Shown here in pieces: positions 12,312-23,539 of a stretch of DNA of 64,000 nucleotides. The stretch comes from Phaseolus vulgaris. Taxonomy: Eukaryota; Streptophyta; Magnoliopsida; Fabales; Fabaceae. The notes below the pieces were generated by a model that was not told the origin of the DNA, searched no databases, and was given only the letters and a program-made list of their open reading frames with translations. Position 1 is the first letter of the stretch. Every line of letters begins with the position of its first letter. Location of the stretch: NCBI RefSeq assembly GCF_000499845.2, contig NC_023756.2, positions 42,161,393 through 42,225,392 on the forward strand, read 5' to 3'. The translations under genes were made by a program, and so were the position numbers.

Positions 12312-12525
12312 TAAATAATCATCCACACTATAATGAAATACAACCAATACATCAAATGATGTTGAGAACTTTATCAACAACATAGTTCATCTTACATAGT
12401 TTAACTAGATGCAACCAATACATGAGATGGAGATAAATTCTATTAATAATATAATGCATCGTACCCCTTTTAATCAAATGCAACCAACACAATAAACAAT
12501 GTATAAAAAATATTAATATAATGTC
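12312..12525 (+). pseudogene. Fragment of the 3' end of the MYB gene
   Basis: This stretch aligns with about 17505-17680, the last coding bases and 3' UTR of the SHAQKYF MYB gene 5 kb to the right. Shared words include atcatccaca, catcaaatgatg, tatcaacaaca, agatggagat and aatataatgcatc in the same order, with small insertions such as an extra caaccaatacat. The reading frame is broken and nothing of the DNA-binding domain is present. It sits between two R1 repeat copies, so the parent copy was probably cut by transposon insertion. Confidence 0.7.
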
Positions 12526-12627
12526 ATTGCAAAAATGAAAGTCTATAAAATATTATGAAGACAAATTTGTACCGTTGTTGGTTTTTCCTGAATTCAATAA
12601 GTAAAGGATATAGGTTTCCAAAAGACA

Positions 12628-13080
12628 GTATATGTCTCATCAATCACCTAATAATGGAAATGAAAATAGCTAAAACCTAGTAAAAAAAGGGAGGAAATTG
12701 TAAGAAGAAATTAAAAGGCAAAAGTATCACTTTAGCTTTGTTACAACAATTTTTAAAAAGACAAAAATAAGCAACACTATTTTAGGTTTCCTCACACGGT
12801 AGATTGGACCTGGAAACAGTTCTGGTTCATATTATCACCACAAACAAGCAAATTGTGTGATAGTAATATGAACCAGAGTTGTTTCTAGGTCTAACCTACC
12901 ATATGAAGCAACCTAAAATAGTCTTGCTTATATTTGTCTCTGGAAAAACTGTTCTCACAAGAGGTAAGGTGATATGTTTTGTCTTATAATTTCCTCTTAT
13001 AATTTCTTCACTCTTCTTTTTGTATTTAATTTTAGTTGTTTTCGTTTACACTTTTAGGTGACAGGTGAGAGTGATAAGAA
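12628..13080. repeat. Long inverted repeat (hairpin) of R1 units
   Basis: Left arm about 12628-12838 and right arm about 12857-13080 are reverse complements with moderate divergence. The loop is about 18 bases (12839-12856). The innermost pairing is ggttcatattatcac with gtgatagtaatatgaacc. Arms of about 210 bases could fold as RNA if transcribed. This may be two R1 units placed head to head, or paired ends of a fold-back element. Confidence 0.75.
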
Positions 13081-13218
13081 TTTTGTTTTGTTTGTGGTTT
13101 ATTTTCACTTTAGCTGTTTTCATACTATGCCATACATACCTCATATTTATATTGTATTCTTGATTGAAGATTCGTCTCAATTGCAAGCCATTGTAAAAAT
13201 ATAATTACCAAATTGACT

Positions 13219-13400
13219 ATGGTGTTGTCCACTTTTATCATACTTTCCATAATATTCACCACCACTATCTGACCTGACAATTTTCACATTTCTGTCTAGT
13301 TGCATTTCCACTTCATTTATATAAACTTCCAAGGCTTTCACTGCTTGAGATTTTTCATGCAGTAAATAAACATAACCATCTGCTTGAGATTTTCCAAGAC
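13219..13400 (-). pseudogene. Captured Copia integrase fragment, copy B
   Basis: Minus-strand remnant of the same integrase segment as 10815-11080 (KVYINEVEMQLDRNVKIV followed by SDSGGEYYGKYDKSG). It covers only the first half of copy A. It is part of the segmental duplication, not an independent capture. Confidence 0.65.
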
Positions 13401-13974
13401 ATTATATTTAGATGTGTACTCGCATAATATTGATAAGAAAACACACGTAGGGAGGATAAAGAAGAGAGGGAAAAAAGTGCTATGCAAAGAAAAGAACAAA
13501 TGTGCAGAGAAAAAAAGATGAGAAATGATAGATGAATAAATATAATGATAAATAATATATAATCATAAAAAGTGTAACAAAAAGTTGGGTAAAGTGAAGA
13601 AGAGAATGTGCATGCCTAAGAAGAATGGAAGAGTTCTTTTTGTTGAAAAGCATGAAACTTTTTTTTTCTTCTTCTTCTTTCCTGCATCTTCACACACAGA
13701 TACACTTTTGGGGAAAAGGATTCACTTCTTAGATAAAACATGAATTCAGAAAGTTACATGTTTAATGACGTTGTGGAAAGAAGTTCTTGGATGGCGTAAG
13801 TGGTTTTTCTAAACCGTTGCAAAAGAAAGGGATAAAAATTGGATTTGAAGGGAAATGTTTGGTTGAATAACTCAAAAGAGGAGTGACTCTCGCTTAGTTT
13901 TTGAAGTTGGGAGAGATGATAACAAGATCAAGAATCAAATTCAAGACGACTGCAATTTTGAATTATGTTTACAA

Positions 13975-15424
13975 CTAGCGGGAACATTGGCGCTTTCGCG
14001 CCTGTGTATCCTCATTTTTTATTTTTATCATTACAACACATGTGACATCATTAAGCAATAAACCAAAAATTCATCATCAATCGTTCAATCAACATTAATC
14101 ATGAAATATATTATATACAAAAGGAGAAAAAATAATGAAATATGCTTATATTTTCTTTGTCTTTGACCCACAAAGAGACTTAGTCAAATCGTTTTGATCC
14201 TTTACCACCATCGTCAACCACTTCCCCTTCATATCCTCCATCGCCGCCACCCTTTTATTCTTAACCCTCCAAATCAAATCCAAAAAATGAACCATTTTTT
14301 TCTATTCACAGACAAAACTACCAACCTTTCACTACTCTCTCCCGTGGATGTAGAAGCGCATGCAACACGCACCGAATCCAGATTACACACCGCTCTTAAC
14401 AGTGTTACTTCACATTGGAACCTTGTGCTTGTGGGTAAGCACGACAGTGATAGGAACGCGCACGAAAAATAGTGTCTAAGGGTTAAGTGTCTTCCTCATT
14501 CTACGTTCTTCTAACTAAAGTTTCTCTCTTTGAAGATTGTGAATAAGTAAATCAAATTGGAAGTAACTTTTTCGTAAAACATGAGAAAATGAGAATATAA
14601 TTTAGTCACTGTTCTGTATGATTTTATTTAAATCTATAAAATTGTTTTCAAAAAACGTCTTATGATCAAGGACTTTCATCACTTACCCTTTGCCCCTTGT
14701 TGAGTCCTTCTTAATCATTTAGTCACATGTTTCAATCACAATTTCATAAGAAAAATGTCAAATTATTAGTGTTTCACAAATTGAAATGCGCATAAATAGA
14801 ATTACCGATTGTTGTGATGGTGCCTGCAACTTCTTTTGTTAAGTCTTTTCCTTCCATCTAGTCACATACTTCAATTACAATTTCATAAGACAATGCTCAA
14901 ATTAGGGTTCCACAAAAATTAATCAAAACATAATAAGAGAAAGAGAAGTGAGAATCAAAGTATGTTTTTACATGAAAGAAGAAAGGAAAGAGAAAAGAAA
15001 ATGGGAAGTATGGTACAGAAAAGAAAGTGTGAAGTAGGGTGAGTAAGTGAGTTTATGCGTAGTGAAAATATTCATATCCAATAGAGATTAAAGACAACTT
15101 CTTGAATCAATTTGAAAACTATATTTATATACATTTTTCATAAAAAAATTCAAATAAAAAATTTGTTTCCAATTTTTTACCTAATATATTTAAAATTTTG
15201 AAAATTTAAAATTTTTGAAAAATTTAAATTTTTTTTCAAAATTTAAAGTGTTTCGAAAAGGCTTTAGGTTTGAAAATTTAAAAATTTAAAATATTTGAAA
15301 AAATAGAAAATGACGCAATATCCATAATAATAATAAAAAATCAAATCAAATATTGATATAAGAATAAAATAGGAAAAGAACTAAGAGAAGTTAAAGAGGG
15401 AAATCCTTTATATAGAGGTATAGA
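13975..15424 (-). mobile_element. Non-autonomous Helitron
   Basis: Read on the minus strand, the element starts with tctatacctctatataaagg and ends with a hairpin (ggcgc, loop gaaa, gcgcc), ten bases of spacer and CTAG, followed by host T. This is the Helitron signature: 5' TC, a short GC-rich 3' hairpin, CTRR end and insertion at an A/T site with no target duplication. Comparison with copy A of the duplication gives the empty site directly (tttacaattacccc without insert). One base at the 5' border is ambiguous. There is no Rep/helicase frame, so it needs an autonomous partner. Confidence 0.8.
14194..14472 (+). pseudogene. Possible host gene fragment inside Helitron
   Basis: A 92-codon plus-strand frame lies in a locally GC-richer block of the Helitron. 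Its second half (LSLLSPVDVEAHATRTESR, then LHTALNSVTSHWNLVLVGKH) has a composition more like real coding sequence than the AT-rich flanks. Helitrons often carry host exons. I do not recognise the source gene; chance cannot be excluded. Confidence 0.3.
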
Positions 15425-15429
15425 ATACT

Positions 15430-15640
15430 CCATAATTCAAAATTTAAAATTTAAAATTCAAAATTCAAAATTTAAAATTTAAAATTTAAAATTTAAAATT
15501 CCTAATTTAAAATTTAAAATTCAAAATTCACACTTTAAGATTTAATATTTAAAATTTAATAATTCAAAATTTAAAATTTAAAAATCAAATTTAAAATATA
15601 AAATTTAAAACCAAAATTCAAAATTCAAAGTTTAGTTTTT
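15430..15640. repeat. Low-complexity aaattcaaaattt array, copy B
   Basis: Counterpart of 11708-11915 with the same heptamer-like units, more interrupted. Confidence 0.85.
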
Positions 15641-15858
15641 AAAAATAAAGAAGTCACAAAATGTCAAATATCTCCTATCGTATATTTTAAAATAATAAAA
15701 TAAAACATAAATATAAGGATAAAATTTAAATAATACAAAATGATAATTATGTGGGGAACCTTGAGGGTAGTTGTTGAGGATAGACAAGAGTCTCACTCTG
15801 AAAAAAGTTAAATATATGAAGACAAATTCATACCATTATTAGTTTTTCTTGGATTCAG

Positions 15859-15896
<38 letters not shown>

Positions 15897-16009
15897 ATTT
15901 TTATTTTTTCAAAGGTAGTATAAGTTTCATCTCTCACCTAAAAAATAGAAATGAAAACAGTTAAAATCCAATAAAAAAAATTATAAGACAAAACATATTA
16001 CCTTACTAT

Positions 16010-16695
16010 CAATATACAAACACATCTAAAAGTATATGGTGAAATACCAGTTAGCATCAACTTTATATATCATAATTTCGACTAAAAAGCATACAAATAT
16101 TTTTTTTTTAAACATAGCAAAATGAACCCTTAAGAACATAAAGGACAGAATAGGACTTTTTAAACTTTGATAACCTATTTAATGTTTAAAAATAAAGTGT
16201 CAAATTAAGATCTTTAAAACTCAATGTACTATAAACGGAAAACTAAAAACTAACATTTTGGCAATAAAATATAACTTGGCTAATATTAATTTATAAAAAA
16301 ATACCTATCATAAGTTTTGTTTAACATATTATAACGTAAATATTTATATTTATTATTACAGTGACATATAAACTTAAAAAATATAACTTGTAATTTTTTT
16401 TTATCTGTATCAGGAAGTAATTATACAAATAAAATATTTGTTTCAATTTATATTTTAATTTTTTTTAAAATATATTAATTTTAATTTTAGAAAAAAAAAT
16501 ATAATTTACATCAGTTCTTAGTAAAAAAAACATATATCCAAACACATCTTAAATATGTGGCCATCCAAATTGCCAAAAAAAAACAACACAAATAAATATT
16601 TTAAAATATAATGTATCAAAACAGTATTAACCGTAATATTATTAAGGTGATCTCTTTTATCTTATTGTTAATATCTATATGATTTAGTGTGTTAT
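16010..16695. other. AT-rich MYB upstream region
   Basis: No frame or repeat boundary recognised. The region holds several A- or T-runs and leads into the MYB core promoter. Confidence 0.5.
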
Positions 16696-16700
16696 CTTAT

Positions 16701-16710
16701 CTATAAATAT
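16701..16710 (+). promoter_or_regulatory. Probable TATA box of MYB gene
   Basis: ctataaatat lies about 125 bases before the MYB start codon, leaving space for a leader of about 100 bases with no upstream ATG between 16735 and 16831. Confidence 0.5.
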
Positions 16711-16830
16711 AAATATGGATGTGAAGAGTGAAATGTTTGAAGGAGAAAGTGTGAAAAGAGAAAAGAAAAGTAAGATTTTGTAGTGAGTTGGAAAGGAAGA
16801 AACCGTTTAAAGAAGAAGAAAGGAAAAAGA

Positions 16831-17612
16831 ATGGAAGTGTTGAGTGAGGAATGGTGGAATGAGACGAATGCTTTGTTTTTGGAAGTGTTCCCTAACATCC
16901 AAACTCAGACTGCCACCTCGGACAAGATCAATGGTCCTCCAATAATGTTGTCGCTGCCGGAAACAACTCTCCTCTCCGGTCACCCTCATCAAGACATTGT
17001 GGAAGCTCCTTTAGTGTTGGCACCGTCTCAGACATGTCGTATCCAGGTTCAGTCCAATAAACGAAAAAGAATTACTTGGACCATGGAAGAGCATAGGTAC
17101 TTCTATATTCTTTTTATACTTTTATTTTTACAATAACATTATATTAGAGTTTCATATTAATTTTTAATTTATTTTAATCTCATTTATTTTTTCATCATAG
17201 GTTGTTTTTGGAAGGACTTTACATATACGGGAGAGGATATTGGAAAAAGATTTCATATTACATTCAAACAAAAGATGCAACTCAGGTGGCGAGTCATGCA
17301 CAAAAATATTTTATGCGTAACAATATATCACAAGAGAAAAAGAAAAGAAAAAGCATTCATGACATGGTGTTAAGTCAACCAATACAAGTACACTTCAATC
17401 CTCCTATCAACATGTCCCATCCAGAACATCTAAATCCTGTTAATATGTCTCATCAAATACCACCAATAACAGAAATGATGCAGTCAAATCATATCAACCA
17501 TATAAATCATCATCCACAATATAATGGAATACATCAAATGATGGAGAGCAATTCTATCAACAACGTAGTATATTCTACACAGTTTCATCAGATGCAATCA
17601 AGATGGAGATGA
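16831..17612 (+). CDS. Single-repeat SHAQKYF-class MYB transcription factor
   Basis: Two exons, 16831-17096 and 17201-17612, encode 225 residues. The junction completes an arginine codon (ag|g) and joins ITWTMEEHR to LFLEGLYIYGRGYWKKI. The domain carries the MYB tryptophans/aromatics and the third-helix signature VASHAQKYF, which defines the R1/2-like (DIVARICATA, MYBS, KUA) class of DNA-binding proteins. The N-terminus (MEVLSEEWWNETNALFLEVF) may be a decayed first SANT-like repeat. The C-terminus is rich in His, Asn, Met and Gln with repeated HINH and QM words. I chose the ATG at 16831 because the longer frame begins at a non-ATG codon. Role inferred as nuclear transcription regulator; targets unknown. 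A fragment of its 3' end is at 12312. Confidence 0.85.
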
Positions 17613-18230
17613 ACTCTATTAACAATATAATGCATCCCACATAGTTTAATCATATGCAACTATATATAATGTATAAGTTGGTCATGAGGATTCAATTTGT
17701 TAATATTCAATTTGTTGAATATCCTTTTGTATATAGATCCATGTATATTTATATGATTTTTTATGTTTGTGTTTGATTGAAATTGGATTATTTATGGATT
17801 GCTACTTAAATTGTTTCCTTATGTGTATATTTTCTCATATTAGGAATTTATTTCAATCACTTATGTATTATTTGTGTGGTGATTTATTTTGATTATATTG
17901 TATACATGAACAAATATAGATAAAAGTGCAAGAAAAAAAATAGAGATTTATTTTTAACTTTCCTTTGTAAATATATGTACTTTGTGTATGTTTAATGTAT
18001 TTTGGTACATCTTATACCTTCTTATACCTTCCAGATGCCCTCTAAAGTACAATGGATAGTTTTTTTTTAATAGTTTTTTTACCATGCTAGAACTCTCTCT
18101 CTTCATACACACATAATTAACAAAATTGGAATTATAGATTTAATAAAGAGTAATTTTAGTTAATTTTTAGTTTTATTATTATTTTATACATTATCGTATT
18201 AAAATACAAAAATGAATTAAGGGGTGACGA
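17613..18230. other. MYB 3' UTR and AT-rich spacer
   Basis: The first 150 or so bases are probably MYB 3' UTR, since they share homology with the fragment at 12312. Beyond that no gene is visible. Confidence 0.5.
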
Positions 18231-18239
18231 CTGACGTTT

Positions 18240-18900
18240 TAGTTTGTTGTTTTTGCAGGTTGAAGGAGGAATCTACTAGTCATTATTGCCTGCCTCGTTT
18301 GGGGTCAATGTTTCGCGTGATTAGGAGTGTCGTCGGCCGCTTCCATTTATCCTTTTGCTCACTTCTTGCAATTTTGTAATGTTATAAAGCCGTTTAATGC
18401 TGGGAAGTGTGTGGATCTCGATGGTTAGAGAGATTTGGTGTCATAAGAACAAGTTATTTTTAAAGGAGGTGTGGTGGATCATTCTGAAATCTTCACTTTG
18501 GCTCGATTGAAGGTTTGGTCATGGGTAACTTCTAAAATATCCTTTGCTTGCTTTTCCTTTTCTGACTAGTATCTTGCTATTTTATCGTGTTTGAAATCGA
18601 TTTAATTGGCATGATCCAGTTTAAGGTGATAGGTATCTCTATTTTGATGGTTGTTGGTTTTTGTGGACTGTTGGGTTGGTAGTTGAGTTGGTGGTTAAGG
18701 TCTGTTGTTCTATTTTGCTTCTTATTATGGTTGCAGATTGTAATGGGTTTGTTTTAAGATTGTACGAGATTTATAGTGGTAGATTATTTTTTAGTCTCTC
18801 GTAAATTGGTTCTTATTATATAAGTATGTATAAGGATTGAACCACCTTAAATGATTCCTGTTATTCAATCTTTATTGCTATAAAAAAATTGTGTAATTTA
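18240..18900 (+). mobile_element. Possible LINE 3' tail
   Basis: This block is GT-rich, has no frame, and ends in gaaccaccttaaatgattcc, a T-rich stretch and tttattgctataaaaaaatt. That resembles the 3' UTR and short A-tail of plant L1-type retrotransposons. No reverse transcriptase is present upstream, so a 5'-truncated copy is the best reading. A transcribed non-coding sequence is an alternative. Confidence 0.35.
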
Positions 18901-20340
18901 TTTAAAGTATAAAAAAAATACTCATGAATTTCTTACCAGTTTCTCAAAACCTATAAAATTCATCATAAATAATATCGAGTTATAAAATTTTATATTAGAC
19001 TTACTATATATAGACTCGAACACTGGAAGTCAAAACTCGTCATTCTACCGTGATGTTTGGTAAATTTTTAAGGACACAAAGCAAAATATTTATAATTACA
19101 TTCAAAATGGAAATAAAGACTTTTATTATATAACGAACAAAAAACAACCGTATCATATAGTCATTAGAACCAATCATATTATACTGTTTTTTAAATCAGG
19201 AGATTATTTAAATAAATTAAAGCAGAAAATGATATTTTAATTCAAAAATCTGTTTTTTTATTAAACTAGATAATTTTTGTTCACTAAAATATTCATATTT
19301 ATTTATTTATTTTCCTTTATCGAACACATCTGTAGAAAAAAAAAAGAATAGTTATTGCGTCTGGCATATTTATTTATTATTAACCTCGTGCCTCTGGTAA
19401 CATATTCACGTGATGTAATCAGCCATAATAATTCCCCAAAAAGTGTTGGAAAAACTTGCTACTACTTCAATGAAATCACACTTTCTACTTCCCTTCAAAT
19501 CAACAAAACACAAAATAAAAAATTCACTTTTTTCAAATATAAAATTTGAATTCCACGAAATATAATTTAAAATAATAACGTTGATTCGGATTCACCCACC
19601 AGAAAAAATTGTCCCATTTTTTTGTTATAAAAGTGGTTTCATGGAATTTTCTTCTCAAAAAACATGTTTTTTCATGATGAACTTTGAAGTCAAATATTTT
19701 CTTAAAAGAGTAAGTTTTGTGACTGGTGTGATCCACTTTCTGGTAGCATATGTTATCTTTGACTAGAGACAAACCAAAATTGGGTTTCTTTTTGTGTTGA
19801 TGGAATTTGATCTGATGATTATTAGGGTTACCCTTTGGTTCTTGAATTCAGCAGAGGGAAAGTGTGATTAGGTTGTAAGAAAACAAAAGGGGAAGAACAA
19901 TGGAGTGGTCCAAGAAAGAGAAAGAAGTGAATATATTTGGATAGAATATAGAAAGAAGTACATAAAAGAAAACAAAAAAGTGCCAATTCTGGAGCATTCA
20001 CTTTATAATTGAACATGGAAAAGGACTGCACATTATATAGCCTCAGCTTTATACATTGCAAACCCTATTTATTGCTCAACTTCTTTTAAAGCTGCATTAG
20101 CTGAACCTCTTGTTGCTATTTTTCAAACATTTTTTTAAATTGTATTGATCTATACTATTCATTTTGAATCTTAAATGGAATAGGTACAGGTGGAAAAATA
20201 AAATATCTCAATGTAATGATAGAAACTGATCAAACCGAAACACGATATCAAGGAGATGTTCGTTATTAACTGACTATCCAGCCCCAACACAGCTAAAAAT
20301 CCATAAGTCAACATTATAAATAGAACTCTGGTAGAAAGAA
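18901..20340. other. Gene-free AT-rich spacer
   Basis: No coherent coding frame. Short frames on both strands overlap each other at 19533-19772 and look like chance. Confidence 0.5.
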
Positions 20341-20344
20341 TAAG

Positions 20345-20550
20345 GTATGTTTTTCACCTCCTACAAGAAAACACTGAAATCATAACATTGACTTGAACGT
20401 CGGAGTGTAATCGCAGGCCAGACACCGACCGACAGAATACCTACAACAAAGGAAGGAAGCTTAAAGAAACTCAACGACAACTCACACATCAACAATTGGG
20501 TATCCAATGGACAGGTATTACTTGGACTCCTCCACCCCGTCCAGGTACAT
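20345..20550. repeat. Probable Ty3/gypsy LTR fragment
   Basis: The block with cattgacttgaacgtcggag, gccagacaccgaccg and acaggtattacttggactcc is richer in GC than its flanks and resembles the R-U5 part of gypsy LTRs common in plant genomes. No LTR start, primer-binding site or internal region is present. Confidence 0.4.
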
Positions 20551-23170
20551 AATAAAAGTAAAAAAATTAAATAATATATAAAATAATATTGTTTAAATAC
20601 TTTTATTAAAGCTTGTACTAGTGAGGTAATAAGTAGCTCCAACAAAAGACTTAACAATGTGCTTAAGAATATCATATAATAAATATTCATAAACTCTGAT
20701 TAATAGATAATTGAACTTTATTAAATTTAAATTAATCATCATATAACTAAATGTTTAAAACAATCATTATAAATCTTAATGATAAAAATACTCGAAATCT
20801 AATCACAAATTTATAATCGTAATTCAAATTTAAATTATTTTGATATATAGAAAATCTATGAGAGAAGCATGTTCTATTATAATTACTAAGTTCTTTTTAG
20901 TTAATTTACTTCTAAATTTTCTTGAGCAATAGCTTGTTGTGTCTGTGAATGTGTGAAGACTCTATAATTGTGTCAGAATCGTAGCACGTGCCACCAACTT
21001 TCTCAATCCTTTTATAATGTAATGAAACTTTTTAATTATTAAACATCTTTATGACTCATAATAAAATCATTAACTTTTACACAATAGTACCTAGAACTTG
21101 TTCAAATTGTGTGGAAAAATAACTAATATTTCTCTTGAAACTACGATTGATAAAAGAAATAAAAAAATCTTAAAGAGAAAAAGGAGAAAACCTTTTTAAC
21201 ATTCTCATCATTGAAGTATAATTAAACCTTTTTACTGTGTTAATTATAACGAAATCATTTTGGATTTGTTTTTGCCTATTTTGCTATTCTCACCCATCAC
21301 ATGATGATATTTTTTTTTTATATACCTATTTGTAGTAACAGAAAAATGCTAATTTTCCTCTCCTTCCATTTTTTTAAATGTTTATGTATTTTTGCCCTTT
21401 TCTTTTATTTTTTAAGGGTACCCTTCCAGAAAAAAAAAAAAAAAACATATTGAGCTCAATGATGTATTGCTATTAGACTGCTTAAAGAGGAAAAAGAACT
21501 AAATGGAAGAAATAACAAAAAGTACGAATATGTCTCTATACTCGTTTACTTTTGTTGAAGAAATGACGTTGACTAAAAATATCATAATATATAATTAGAA
21601 TACAATCATCATCTTCTTATAAAATTAAATTATATATAACTTTATTTGCTAATATGATATAAAAAATAAAGATTATTATGAAAAGATTTATTATAATTGT
21701 TGTGCTATTTGCTATTATTTTTTCTATTTTAAAAAAAGTGTATTCACATAACTAATAATATAACAAAATTAAAATATATAAACAGATTCAAATCTAACGT
21801 TCTAATATTTTTTTTTAAGATTTAATTAAACATAAACTCATTTAATAACAACTTTTATTTTCATTTATTATTATTTTTAGGAACAATTAATATGATAACA
21901 ACAATTTTTTTTAAACGAATGTTTGCATCTCTCCTAATACTTTTTCAGTTAATTTTAAAGTTGACAAGAATTTGACATTTAAATGTCTTCTAATCTCAAT
22001 TAACTAAATGAAACAAGCATCAAGAACAATCTAATATTTCTAGCATTTTCTATAATTTTTTTATTAGTATTGTTTTTTTTGTTGAGTTTTGTACTTACAA
22101 TATAGTCAATCAAAAAGATTTAAGCTAATCTTAATGTAAATTAAGACTATTTTGGACCCTTAAAAATGTTATAGTAATGGAGGTATATTAGAAAAATTCA
22201 AACTCATCTTAACATAATTATGTGCATGACATTTCTATAACTAATTAAACAATGATAGTTACTTAAAACTAATTACTTTACTTAAACAATAATTAAATCA
22301 AGATTAAGAATAAATAAACAACTATCCCAACATATTTATTATTACTACATTAAATATTATCACATATACACTAGTGGTGTAATTTCTTTGCATGCACATC
22401 CCCTCAACATATTTGAGTTTATAAATTTTTCTTCACCCATAATAATAATAAAAACTTATATCCATTTATTAATTAATATATTGTTATTTTATTTATAAGG
22501 TATAAAACAATTCTTTAACACTAATTTAAATTTTTATATAAATTATTTTCACAAAGTTTTAATTTAATTGCATACTAATCTATTATAAAAAATGTTGTAT
22601 AATATTAGACACGAGTAAGTAACTTATTATTCAGCATTATAGTTAAATTCACAAACCCCAACTCAATACTTTGGTTTATCAACCACATTATCAGTCATAT
22701 TTTCTATTTTTTTTTCATACAAAATTGTAGAAGATAAGTTTCTTATAAATTCTTATATAAATCTTGTAAACTCTCTTGAATTATGAAAATACATAGTATA
22801 GTATGTGAATGGTAAATTTTATTAATTTGAAAAGAGAATCCATTGAACAAATTAGAACTCATATATTTAATGAGATAAAAAAAGTACTAAATAAAAATAT
22901 TAATTATAGATTTTTCTTTCAAAAATAAGACAAATTATCATTTTTATTTTTAAAAATATAAACTAGTGAGAAATTAGTCTACAAACAAAAAATTATTTTT
23001 ATAAATTTTATAATTCAATATCAAATTGACCATGACTAAATAATATAAAACTTATCACCAATAGTATATCTTATTAATAAAATATCTGTAAAATTTAAAG
23101 GACAAAGAGTAGTTTTGCTGATTCATTGAAAAACAAAAATGGAGATGCAATGCAACAGATGAATAGTGAA
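20551..23170. other. AT-rich upstream region of ERECTA-family gene
   Basis: No gene or transposon end recognised over 2.6 kb. The sequence is dense in A/T runs, including poly-A at 21429-21446. Confidence 0.5.
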
Positions 23171-23173
23171 GTT

Positions 23174-23229
23174 TGAGAAGGTGAAAGAGAAGGTGAAAGA
23201 GAAGGTGAAAGAGAAGGTGAAAGAGAAGC
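23174..23229. repeat. 12-bp minisatellite upstream of ERECTA-family gene
   Basis: The unit gagaaggtgaaa is repeated head to tail about four and a half times. It lies some 310 bases before the start codon, probably in the promoter. Confidence 0.9.
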
Positions 23230-23462
23230 GCGTGGAACACTCTTGTCTTATGATTTAGCAGAAGTACTACATTGGCATTGGCATTGCTATTGTTTTGTGT
23301 GTAGAGTCCCATAGACTAGAATGACGGCTACCATTTATGTTTCTTCCTTCTCTCTCTCTTCATAAAACCCATTTATGTCTTTCCCTTAGCTTCACGCCAA
23401 ACGCCTGCACTCTACTCTACTACTCTCTCCTCTTCTGTGACTTCTTCACTCAAAACCCAAAC

Positions 23463-23489
23463 ATGCCCTTATCCCATTCTTCACCATAG
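23463..23489 (+). other. Upstream ORF in ERECTA-family leader
   Basis: An ATG followed by seven codons and a TAG (MPLSHSSP) precedes the main start by about 50 bases. A still shorter one (ATG at 23375, four codons) lies further up. They would matter only if the transcript starts upstream of them, which the sequence does not show. Confidence 0.4.
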
Positions 23490-23539
23490 TTGCTCACTTC
23501 TATCTCTTCCATCTTCATCCTTGTCTCCCTTCGTTTCCA

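Larger units (their letters stand above)
13219..16005. repeat. Segmental duplication, copy B (split by Helitron)
   Basis: Second copy of 10967-12310. The match runs from 13219 to about 13974, is interrupted by a 1.45-kb insertion (the Helitron), and resumes at about 15430 with the low-complexity array and the R1 tail. A (ta)n run has expanded at 15861-15892. Confidence 0.75.

Noticed and set aside
16776..16784. ttttgtagtg as the right end of the CACTA element starting at 8983
   Set aside because: It lacks the ct of ttttcttgtagtg, has no tacatacg subterminal repeats beside it, and lies in the MYB leader.
16783..16830. Longer MYB frame starting at 16783
   Set aside because: The first codon is not ATG. 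The ATG at 16831 fits the leader and the TATA position.
20361..20690. 109-codon minus-strand frame as a gene
   Set aside because: It crosses the probable gypsy LTR fragment and shows no domain; the C-terminal part is hydrophobic by AT bias.
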